The translations under genes and the position numbers were made by a program. Shown one piece after another: positions 44,130 through 53,540 of a DNA stretch of 64,000 nt. Positions within the stretch are counted from its first letter, which is position 1, and each line of letters starts with the position of its first letter. The DNA comes from Lingula anatina. Taxonomy: Eukaryota; Brachiopoda; Lingulata; Lingulida; Lingulidae. The stretch is from assembly GCF_001039355.2 (NCBI RefSeq), contig NW_019775469.1:599859-663858 (forward strand), given 5' to 3'. The notes under the pieces were generated by a model. That model ran no database searches and was not told the origin of the DNA. It saw nothing but the letters and a program-made list of their open reading frames with translations.

Positions 44130-46090
44130 TACTCGACTTCTTCACTGCTTAGCTGGTGTAAGACTTATGACCTATTACTGCACACGTAATCGGCTTATAA
44201 CTCATTACCTATGCTCCGCCCCCCTCATGGCAACGGCCCTTAGCAACAGAGGCGTGGCGTAATTAGTTTTCAGCATGAATGAGGCGCGTGCCGGTTAAAA
44301 AAATCATCAAAAGACACATTTTGCAGTGCAAATTCAAAAAAATTATTACATCCAACGTAAGATACTTTTTTGATTAATTTAAACACACAAAAAACTCAAA
44401 AACATGATTTTAAGAGTAGTTAACCCTATTAGTTGCCTTAAGTGGCATCTTGAGTAGGCAGTGACTGGCAATCCTGCTGCCTTCTGCATTTTTATGCAGT
44501 ACCTCACGTTCCATGGCTTCACTAGTAGTAATAAAGGAGCTAAAAAAACTCAACCACAGCCATTCTTTAAACAACTTAAACAAGTATCAATAAATGAAGT
44601 ACCCACGTGCCATTTTTCCATTTTTTCCAACATAAGTGCAGTCAACATTATCTATTGCCACCATCTCTTATCATCCATCTCAACTGACAAATATCAACAC
44701 TTATCGTCATTAAGGAAATATCCTCATGGATTTATGGATTTTTACCTGCCGCTGTAGTAACGTTTATTTTGTTGGTGTCTTCTTATCTTCATTTTTAAAA
44801 ACTTTCTTGTGTTTGGACTGTTGCTCAGGCCATGCAATCTCCTCTGTGATCTGGATAAAGAATAAAAAGAAACTATCACTGTATCACTCAAAATTTGTAC
44901 ATTTAGGTTATATAAATTTGTATAATCTGTTTAAATCATACTTTTTTTCAAGTTCATTTTATTTCACAGTATAATTTTTATAAAGCAAGGTGGCTGGGAT
45001 GTTGGAAAATAATAATTGAGATAAATAAATGTATCCAAAAGTTTGTATAAAACTAGCATATTACAGTAGTATCATAATATACTCACAGCAGTGATGGCAT
45101 ATTGCATCTTACTGCATCTGGTTTCTGAATCTGATAGTCCCTGAGTCTGTATCACATCAGACTCTCAGTTTTGTCATACCGGTCCAAGTCAGAAACCCCC
45201 AGAGCTACCATCTTAGTTGCCTTTTGGTGCAGGAATTGGTAAGCTTTACAAAGATGACTGTCCCCATTTTTGAATGCTGTCTGTTTTGATGTAATGACCT
45301 CTGGTGTTGACTGGTTGGAAGGTTTCTCTGGATGGGACTTAATGGAAATGCAGCAGTTATCTCTGTCAGCACAGGGTCTAGCTTATTACAAGCATGGACA
45401 GAGCAGACTTCAGCAAGAAGGGTGCAGTTAGACTTAATGTTGTTCTTAATAGTCCTGAAAAGCTGCTGGCTGTTTTCAGTTTTGCTCACTGGCCTTGTTC
45501 CCAAGTGTCACTGGTATATACATATATGATAATAAACATAATTAGACTTAATTTTTGTAGTGGGTCCTAATGTTCCTATTTACTTTATTCAAGGCAATGC
45601 ATTTTTGCAAAAAAATAATTGTTTATTGTTTCTGTTATATACAATTTGTGTGCCCTGTCTCTGTTATAATTTAGTTTACATTTAGATCTAACAGGACCAG
45701 GTGCCTTTTCATTCTCTTCATCTAAAGAATCATGCAAAGAATCATTATAATGTTACGGCATCAAAAAAATTAAAGTAACAAAAATTAAATTAAAAATGAA
45801 ATGAAATAAATGTTTTTTTGCAACTAAAATTATTACAAACAATTGTCAAAATTTGAATGTAGAGGAAGGTAATCATTTCATTTATGCTGTTAAAATGAGT
45901 CAACATGGCCAACAAAGATTACAACTTTTTTTTAAAACTCCTAAGATTCCTTTTGGCTGTGTTCATGGTAGTCACCATTTTGCTCCAAAAGTTGTTTTCC
46001 CTATGATTGGGGTAAAATGTATGGACAGTATTTCTTATGAACCCCACTCTAACAACGTCCATCGGCGCGCATTTGCCTTGGCCTTTGGAT
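44130..46090. other. No recognised gene; a few unassigned frames
   Basis: Upstream of the Mutator-like gene. Open frames at 45205-45504 (minus; KNNIKSNCTLLAEVCSVHAC) and 45853-46092 (plus; HFIYAVKMSQHGQQRLQLFF) look somewhat protein-like, but I do not recognise them and no splice sites confirm them. Confidence 0.35.
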
Positions 46091-46096
46091 GATCCT

Positions 46097-46408
46097 TCAA
46101 TATTCCTTGTCGGGTCTATTCTTATAGTAGTAGTAAAAAGGCTTCAGCTCTACTATTTTGTCATTCATGAGTTCTTGTATATCGTCCATTTTCTTATTGT
46201 GTTCCTCCAGTTTGTCCATAATTTTAACAAGTACCCCTCTACAATCGCAGTACTGCAATACAGGCACAGGTTGCTCTTGACCATTGGGTGGCCCTGCTGC
46301 ACCTTGGGCCAGAAAGGGTCCAGGCTTAGTATTCAAATAAACAAGAAATGTAACTATTGGTATCAACTGCAGCAAGAGAAGTCTTTTTGACTTGGATTTT
46401 TTCAGCAT
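46097..46408 (-). CDS. Small putative single-pass (signal-anchor) protein with coiled coil
   Basis: A complete minus-strand frame of 103 codons: basic N-terminus KKSKSKR, a hydrophobic segment LLLLQLIPIVTFLVYL, a Gly/Pro-rich linker, Cys-Asp-Cys, then a charged helix IMDKLEEHNKKMDDIQELMN. This would make a type II membrane protein with a short coiled coil. It is not recognised from any family and has no homologue in the window, so it may be fortuitous. Confidence 0.3.
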   Translation of the reverse strand: MLKKSKSKRLLLLQLIPIVTFLVYLNTKPGPFLAQGAAGPPNGQEQPVPVLQYCDCRGVLVKIMDKLEEHNKKMDDIQELMNDKIVELKPFYYYYKNRPDKEY

Positions 46409-46858
46409 TTTTCAAAAAAGATTTTGTAGTTCACTGTATTTAAAAAACAAATAATATATATCCATCTACAGATCTACAGATACATGTGTCTGTCTTAGAA
46501 ATTGGTTTATTCTGTTTATTCCAAATTCAAACATAAAACTGAAAGAAAAGAAAATAAATAACAGTTAGAAAAGTGTAGCTTAAAATATAGAAATACAAGA
46601 AAAAATACTGAAAATTAGACACAGTACATACAAAAGTGTAAGAAAAAGGATAAACAAAAACGTTGCAAAGACCCAAAGGTGGAGTAGTTTTACATTATCA
46701 TTGAAATAGTTTACCTTGTCCTCTGACTAAATGAGCTTATATCATTATAAAAGGATAGACAGAAATGTAAAGACCCAAAGCTGAAAAAGCTTACATTAAT
46801 TATACACTGTAGTAAGAGATTTCTCTACCTCATCTACTGTCATAAGAGGTTATACATG

Positions 46859-47109
46859 TCAATCTTGAAAATTTTCCTTTTGAACACTGGTGGTAAAAAG
46901 ACTCTCTCTGTCTAGAGGTTGTATCATCCAATCCAAGTTTGCATTTAGAACGTCAATGATTTTCCAGAAATGGTCAATGATTGTTGATTTTGGCAAACCT
47001 GTCAAATGCCCCATTAAATCAAAAGAAGTGTTGTACCTCAACAATGTTAAAAACAGTTCTTTTTTCAAGGGCAGTGCAGACTTGGTATTCCCATTTGGAA
47101 ATATGGTTG
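46859..47109 (-). pseudogene. HTH_Tnp_4-like transposase fragment (DDE_Tnp_4 type)
   Basis: After TCTTCCTAG the frame reads KSALPLKKELFLTLLRYNTS, then FDLMGHLTGLPKSTIIDHFW, KIIDVLNANLDWMIQPLDRE. This matches the helix-turn-helix that precedes DDE_Tnp_4 domains in Harbinger/IS4-like animal transposases (L-x-L-x-R-x-N-x-S...SKSTxxxxF). A stop follows directly after FQD, where the catalytic domain should begin. Truncated. Confidence 0.55.
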
Positions 47110-47967
47110 CTAGGAAGAGAAACAGTAGAGAAAAATGAGCCCAAGAAATACCAGTCATCATGATGCACAGTCCATCATTATCTGAACATTCTTTTCAGCT
47201 CTCTGCAGGGCTTCATCCCTCTCTAATTTCAAACTTAAGTATGGATCACTCACCAAACTCTGTTTTAGAAGATCCCACAACTTGTATCGATATCCCAGGC
47301 TCTTGCCTCCTCAGAAGCTTCATTAAATCCCCTGGAAGAATGTTATGTCCCACTCAGGCAAATCAGTAAATCTGTCTGGAATTATGGCATTTGTTTCCTC
47401 AGGCATATCCTTTAGTCCACCTGGAAAAATGGGGAAATATCTGAAGTCTTTTGCAATATATTATGTCCTGTACAGTGACTCTTTGACAAATGCAGTTTGT
47501 AAAGCACCATGCTTGAGGCACTTAGCACTGTCCAAAGATACATGTATATACTGCACTTATTCAAATAACAAGAAAATGTATGCATTTCCGTTCCTGGCTG
47601 GATATCTGTTTCTTGCCCATTGTTGGTGTGTCCCTCGGCCATCTTCACTGCGTGCTGGTTCAATTCTCTCCGACGATAAAAATCTCAAAAGGGAATAATG
47701 TTTGGGGGTGGTCGGCTCATACCTTGGTTTAACTACCTCTAATCAAAATAACACGATCCAAGGCTGGGCCCCTTGGGACATGTGTTTTTACAGCGCCCCT
47801 AGTTAAAAACTTTGAGATTATTTGTGGGATGCTCGGGATTGAGAGTTAATACTCTAATTCGTGGTGTAGAAAGAGGTGTCTCACTTCTGTATGGAAGTGA
47901 CCAGAGAAAGGTTGTATGGAGACGTATAGCCTGGAGGGGGGAGGGGTTGGACTGGTGGCAGAAAGCG

Positions 47968-47997
47968 CTTTTCGGGTCAACAAGTGACCTTCATCAG
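47968..47997 (-). ncRNA. Hammerhead-ribozyme-like core (CTGATGA...GAAA)
   Basis: The minus strand reads CTGATGA, then AGGTCACTTGTTGACC, then CGAAAAG. The two invariant hammerhead blocks flank a stem GGTCA/TGACC with a CTTGT loop. Such cores sit in Penelope-like elements and retrozymes. Stems I and III and the cleavage site were not convincingly identified, so activity is not claimed. Confidence 0.4.
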
Positions 47998-48676
47998 CTG
48001 CAGAGTCGTAGAGAAAGGGGGTGTGAGGGGTGGTCAGTGCTGTGTTCCGCTTCTGTGGTTGTGTTGCTTACCGATAGCTGCACAGTAAGGTGATAAGGAC
48101 AGTCACCTGCGTGTCACTATTGTGAGCCAGGGAGTTCTGACAACAATGTGTTAATTGCTCAATAGCTGAGGTAGAACTGGTTATGCAGGCCCTCTGGTTT
48201 CTAAATAGTCTAGGGTTGTCCGTTGATTGGTTGAGACTCAGGGTCTTTTCTGAAATTTATTTGGAGATTAGGATTTGAGGTGTGAGGTTGTCTCCTAGTC
48301 CTCGTGAGGTTGGTACTGATTTTAGGAGGGCCGCCGTTGCTAAGTTTTTGGCTAGGTGGCTAGTATTTTTCATCCTAATGACTCGCAACTTTTAACAAGG
48401 TTTAAGATAGACGGCACAGCAGATGTGATTCCCATTCTTTTTAGTTAAACCCAATTCAAGTGGTGTTAAGACCAGGTGAGTATTCTGCGACTTCTTTATT
48501 TTTTAATGTTTTTTTATTAGTCATATTTGGGCCTCTCGCCCTAGGGTCATGATTTCTTTCAAAGCAAAGAGAGGGTTTCTCGCTCTTGGGATGGGACAAA
48601 AGAGTGATCTTGTGGCTTGTTTATTTATTACAATATATATGAACATTATGGTATTGCTTTTCCTGAGCATGTGTGT

Positions 48677-48692
48677 AGCCCCGAAAAGGGCT
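48677..48692 (-). terminator. Histone-type 3' stem-loop
   Basis: The minus strand reads AAAAC-AGCCCTTTTCGGGGCT-ACACAC: a six-pair stem (AGCCCT with GGGGCT, one G-U pair) with the UUUC loop, A-rich before and ACA after, as in metazoan replication-dependent histone mRNAs. A purine-rich GGAAAAG lies about 12 bases downstream, where the U7-binding element is expected. The nearest upstream stop codon (48715-48713) is 20 bases away. Confidence 0.55.
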
Positions 48693-48712
48693 GTTTTAAA
48701 TGTGTTGCTGGC

Positions 48713-49430
48713 TCATTTGTGGCGCTTCAGGGTGGCAGCTGTGCGGCGTTTTGCTTTGGTCAATGTGACGATCTTCTTCTTCTTGGATTTCATTGTTAAA
48801 TGCAGAGCACGGACCTGTTCCAGTAGATCTGGGTTGGTGTTGGGAGTGGGTTGAGGGCTGGCGTTGATTTTATACGTCCCATGCATTTTAAAGAAGTCCT
48901 CTGCCTTTTGCGGGCTAGGGCTTCTTCATGGTTCTCCTTGGCCCTTTTCACAAAAACCTCTATGTGGAGTTGATTGTATGCTTGATTGCCTCTGTAGCCT
49001 TGTTTTGGATTTCAGTTAGCTTGGTGGTGAAAGCCTCGTGGCCAGGACATCCTTTAAAATCTATCCTGGCTCTGACTTTGTGTGTTCCCCTTTCTAGTTG
49101 CTGGTTTATGTGGTTTGCCCACTCCGTACATCCTGTGATGTACAGTTTAGTTTCCATCACCTCCTCGTAATGCGTGTTATTAGAGGCACGTGGGGAACTC
49201 AGGGTGCGGGTCACTTGGGTATTCTGCCTTTTGGCGGTCCTGTTGTGTGCCATTTCTGAGAGTCATGTTGTCTTGCTTTCAGCCACTGGTGGTTCTCTCT
49301 GTTGTGTCTAAAGTTGTTGTGTTTGTAGGTGTTCTTTCTGCTTTCTGGATACATTGTGATTGATTGCTGTGAAGACAGACTTATGCTTGCTTCCATGATT
49401 GATCTCATTATAAGTGTTTGGTGCACGGAC
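48713..49430 (-). pseudogene. Unrecognised frame-broken coding region ending in a lysine-rich tail
   Basis: Minus-strand frames follow one another: 49426-49211, 49253-48960 (KLYITGCTEWANHINQQLER, RARIDFKGCPGHEAF), about 48950-48905 (VKRAKENHEEALARKR) and then, one frame over, KAEDFFKMHGTYKINAS and the tail MKSKKKKIVTLTKAKRRTAA, TLKRHK before the stop at 48713. I do not recognise the family. The tail loosely resembles the C-terminus of histone H4, but the match is short. The histone-type stem-loop follows, and a hammerhead-like core about 0.7 kb further, so it may be a retroelement or a retrogene. Confidence 0.4.
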
Positions 49431-49904
49431 GTTAAGGACCTCCTCTGAGATTCTCAATTTTGATTGGTTAATGTGATTTGTGCTTTGTTTGTAAACACTT
49501 AATCCCTCTATGATTCGATTGGTGGAATTCTTTTTTTAAGTCGGCTGATGGGTTGGTAATTGATTGGTCATTTCTCTGAGTTGCCTCAAGATTTAGATTT
49601 CTCGAGGTCATTGGTTGTTTGTGTAAGATCTGTAAAAGGATCCTCACTGTCAGTCATCTCTTGCATCAGAAAAACCCAAAAAGTCACCCCCCTCATCACT
49701 GCTAAACAAAACATCTGGGACAACATTGGTTGGACAGGATCCCTCCCCCTTCAATGCACTGATGATCCCAGTTGTTAAGAACAACTTGACTACCATTTTG
49801 GGGCTGATATTGTTCCATGCCGATGCCACCCATGCAACAATGTCCTGTTAACTGGCAATTTCTCAAACTTACCCTTTGTTTCCATGGCTAACCGTTGCAT
49901 GTGC

Positions 49905-50170
49905 TCCGTCTACATTTTCCTTAGGTGAACCTTGAACGGTCTATTCAAGGACACGTCTAGGGGCTGGGCCCTAGATGTACAGCCCCCAGGGATGACAGCC
50001 ATGGTGGCATATTGGCTTTGCATGCTACGTCCCTCACTTTCTCTGTTGTGTGTGCAGAGAACGTTTCCAGGATCAGTAGGGCTGGCCGTCTGTCCATGTA
50101 GGGCCACAGGATGCATTTGAGCCATTTGTTTGAGCTGGGTGTGGGAGGTTTATAGTGGGAGTCATCTTTG
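49905..50170 (-). pseudogene. pogo/Tigger-like DDE transposase fragment
   Basis: The minus strand reads RPALLILETFSAHTTEKVRD, then after a one-base frame break ATMAVIPGGCTSRAQPLDVS, LNRPFKVHLRKM. This is the region around the second catalytic Asp (where Asp-Ser-Phe is replaced by Glu-Thr-Phe) and the IPGGxTxxxQPLDVxxNxPFK block of pogo-family transposases. The rest is missing. Confidence 0.7.
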
Positions 50171-50665
50171 GTCCCAAATGTAGTGCAAATAAATGTAAGC
50201 TGTCACTCCTTCAACGGAACTTAAGGGTGGCTTACAAATCAGACGGATACACCTGATGTCCCTTCATGCTGACAGCTATGTGTTCATACTGACATCCATG
50301 TCAGAGTGATATGGTGCATCAGCCTTCTTATGGCACACAAAAGAATTAGCAAGTTTTATTCTATCAGTTCTAACTGTGCACTTGCAAATTTTTCCAAAGG
50401 TAGAAGAGGTTAAACGGATACAGTGCTCTTTTATCTGTTGTTTGTCCTTGCTTTGTTTCCGTGTGTTTCTCTCTGTGTCATTGATCTGTACTGTACTGAT
50501 GCTCTTAATTCCTCAATTACTATGTCAATTGCAAAATATAATTTTTTTCTTATTTTCTTAAAGAAAAGTGTAATTAAGCTCCCCAAGTAACTGTCAATGC
50601 AAAAATTTCATAACAGCTTCTTTTGAGATGTGAGCATCGAATAAGTCAAAACTGTGTAGTCTTAC

Positions 50666-50755
50666 CATCTGGACAGAAACTATGGTCAGGTGGATCAGCA
50701 TAGTGCCTGGAAATGACCTTTGTTTCTTTCACCAAACTCTCTTCCTAGATGGGTC
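50666..50755 (-). pseudogene. Second Mutator-like transposase fragment (end of exon 2)
   Basis: The minus strand reads EESLVKETKVISRHYADPPD, HSFCPD, then G|GTAAGA. It aligns with EGMVRETRAIPMHYSEEADH of the exon at 42485-42655 and ends at the same splice phase, so the intron position is shared by two copies. Confidence 0.65.
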
Positions 50756-51705
50756 GATCCTGCTAGATCGATAAAGGTAAATGTGAATGGGGTCTTAGAA
50801 ATGTTGTCCATACAAAAACACACCAGATTTCTTCATGACCAAGACTAGTGGTTGACTGGACTGTTTAATTTTTTTCCAGCACCTTTCTGTATGACATGGT
50901 GGCTTCTGGGCAGCAGCTGACCACATGGGCATGGCTTTTAATAATAAAGAACAGACAGTAAAAGACCAGCGAGAACATCCCTCGCCTTCATCCTGCCCTG
51001 ATATGTAACACATGGGATGTGACAAGTTTTTAGGACAAGTGGGATTTACACAGCCAGAGACTGGAAGGTAATATGGTAAGCAGTATTATTACAGTATTAT
51101 TGCAGTAATGTAACAAACAAATTTGTGAGGAACCATGTTCTAAAATGACAGTTGCGGGAGATAATAATTTGTTTCAAACATTACAGTCTAGCAAAATATC
51201 TTTTATATTTTTTTCATTTTCACAGTATCATTATATATACATAATATATATAAATATATACATATATAAATAAATTTAAAGCATTTTCAAGCTGTTGTAT
51301 TGATTATGGATTCTTCATGCCGTGGTTCTTTGTCAATTGTTATGCTTTCAGTGGTATCACTTAAGAGAGATTGATTGTTACATTTGGGTTTTTTCCTTAT
51401 CTTCTTAGATGGAAAATAAATATTGTCATGTTATAAGATAATCTTGCTGCACCCAAAATAAATTGGGGTGAATTTGCCAGCTTCATGGTGTAAAAACAGC
51501 ATTCTAGGGTTGAAAACTGTAATATTGAATGCAAACACATCTTCCTCACCTGATCAGCTAACAGCACTGTTTTAACACCCATTTGATCACAACAACAAAT
51601 ACTGCAAACTTATCCAGAAAATTTTCTTAAAAGTTTTACCTTCGATTTTATCACAAAAGATCTGAAATAATGTCTGTGTTTAATGAAGCATTATGATTAA
51701 GGGTT

Positions 51706-51918
51706 CGTATCTCCTATCACTTAGTTACAGAGCTACACTGGATACACTGTATCTCCTATCACTTAGTTACAGAGCTACACTGGATACACTGTATCTCCTA
51801 TCACTTAGTTACAGAGCTGCACTGGATACACTGTATTTCCTATCACTTAGTTACAGAGCTACACTGGATACACTGTATCTCCTATCACTTAGTTACAGAG
51901 CTACACTGGATACAATGT
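51706..51918 (+). repeat. 42-bp minisatellite, five copies
   Basis: The unit contains TATCTCCTATCACTTAGTTA and CAGAGCTACACTGGATACAC. Five units are nearly identical. Because 42 is a multiple of three, all units stay open in one frame (YLLSLSYRATLDTL repeated), but there is no sign that it is translated. Confidence 0.9.
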
Positions 51919-52204
51919 AGTAAATGTACTTATTCTTGTACAAAATATAGGTAATGAAAAATATAACACATTTTTTTAAAAATATTTTTTCAGCAGTGTC
52001 CACTGAGAACTATTAATGTGCCATTTCATGCTTATGCCATGGTTTAGTTATAACTGGTACTATTAATGTCATTTACTTATTATTTCAGCTCCAGCCAGCA
52101 GGTATCCCATGTTGGTGCATCTCTCTGGCCCAGCTCCCAGGAGTGTTTTTGTTGTATTTTTGTATATGATACGAAGATATTATTTGTATATTGTATTTTT
52201 CCAG

Positions 52205-52310
52205 AACTTTGGCCCACTTCAAGGAGGTCCATGCCCAACATGGCTTGATTGTCTTCTAAGCAGAGGAGGAAGTTGTGGAGAATTCTTAAGATATTCAAGA
52301 GAGGCTACAG
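52205..52310 (+). CDS. Putative exon upstream of the HECT-like exon
   Basis: After TTTTTCCAG it reads NFGPLQGGPCPTWLDCLLSR, GGSCGEFLRYSREAT, ending G|GTAATA in phase 1. It joins in frame to the exon at 52901. The family match is weak; assigned by phase and neighbourhood. Confidence 0.3.
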
Positions 52311-52450
52311 GTAATAATTAAATAGTTTTTTATTTTAAATTGACAAAAACCTTGTTTTGGTATTATAAATTTAAATCTTTTGTTTTGAATTGTCAGTAAA
52401 TAATTGAAATGAGTTGTTTCTGTAGAACACAAACAGTGTAGGTTGCTCTC

Positions 52451-52686
52451 TAAGGACCCATTCCCAATGAAACTAAATAGATAGATCCAACTCCACGGGG
52501 ACTCTTGCTGAATGCAATCAGATTAACATGCCTCCTGGCATTGAATAAAATACAGAAAAAAGCTGGTGATTATACGCGTTTGTGGAAACAAGAGAAGGCA
52601 TGTTAATCTGATTGTATTCAGCCAGAATTTCCGTGGAGTTGGAGCAAATCCATATAGAATGATAGTTTCAATGGAATGTGCCCTAA
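52451..52686. mobile_element. MITE with TAA target duplication (Harbinger-like ends)
   Basis: The ends GGACCCATTCCCA and (inverted) GGGCACATTCC are bordered by TAA on both sides. Internal arms TCCAACTCCACGG and AGCAAGAGTCC... are mirrored by CCGTGGAGTTGGA, and GCAATCAGATTAACATGCCT by AGGCATGTTAATCTGATTG. It lies in the intron between the two putative HECT-like exons. Confidence 0.65.
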
Positions 52687-52900
52687 ATCATTATAATAGT
52701 GGAGAAGTCTACTTCTAGGTTGGGTTTGTTTTTGGAAAAATTACTGACTGCTGCTTCTTTATTGTAGATATTTTTTGTTGAGGTTTTGACTATGGTAATT
52801 GACTACGGTATTTATTTTGGGAACAAATTATTAATGTATTACGTTTGTGTTATGTATGCTTACAAGCTTTTTATGGGCCACTTCACTATTTCCTTTTCAG

Positions 52901-53097
52901 CTGGCAGAAGAAAGGGATTAGAGTTATCAAACATTTTAACTTTCATCACTGGACTGATGGACATTCAGTTTCTGGGATTTCAGCGCCAACCAAAAATCAC
53001 ATTCTCTTTTTCTAAGGACATCTTTTTGCATGCCCACAGAAAATATATACTGGTATTGTGTGAACATTCATTGAACTCACAATTGCCCTTGCTATGA
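52901..53097 (+). pseudogene. Degenerate HECT C-lobe-like last exon
   Basis: After TCCTTTTCAG it reads AGRRKGLELSNILTFITGLM, DIQFLGFQRQPKITF, SKDIFLHAHRKY and a stop at 53097. The 'ILxFxTGxxxxPxxGFxxxPxITF' run is the C-lobe signature of HECT ubiquitin ligases. The block that should contain the catalytic cysteine (Leu-Pro-x-Ala-x-Thr-Cys) reads FLHAHRKY, so the cysteine is absent and the exon would not be catalytic. Such HECT-like copies are frequent in invertebrate repeats. Confidence 0.4.
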
Positions 53098-53194
53098 GGT
53101 GAGAAACATCACAAAAACAACTATTTGATTTGTGGGACTTTTCTATCATCACACATTTTGGACTATGTTACGTGTATTTACAGCTGTTTCTCTG

Positions 53195-53426
53195 TTAGGG
53201 TGCTTTCCCAGAGATTTAGATCGATCTAAAGATTAAGATTTAGATCGACCTAACTCCCTGGGGGTTCACGCTAAATTGCAGTCAGCCAAGCGGGCACCAT
53301 AGTTAATTACCCCCTTACAGCTTTTAGTAGGCGGGACAGACGCTTAAGCCGGCCAAGCTGACAGTAATCTAGTGAAACTCCCCACAGGGATAGATTGATC
53401 TAAAAATCTATGGAAATGGGGTGTAA
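53195..53426. mobile_element. MITE with TTA/TAA borders
   Basis: The left end TTAGGGTGCTTTCCCAGAGA and the inverted right end TTACACCCCATTTCCATAGA are imperfect inverted repeats, continuing as TTTAGATCGATC and TTTAGATCAATC. It resembles the copy at 52451-52686 in border and size. Confidence 0.6.
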
Positions 53427-53540
53427 GAATTGGATTAAGATTATTCACTGAGATTAACTTTTTGGGGAGGTGGTTGGAGATGAGAACTTTCAAATGTCAA
53501 GTTCAATGGAAAGGGAACAATAAGGTTTTTGGAAAGCAAC

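Noticed and set aside
47160-47450. Small exon-like frame reading GLKDMPEETNAIIPDRFTDL near the HTH_Tnp_4 fragment
   Set aside because: It has an acceptor-like start but a stop soon after and no recognised family; not strong enough to annotate.
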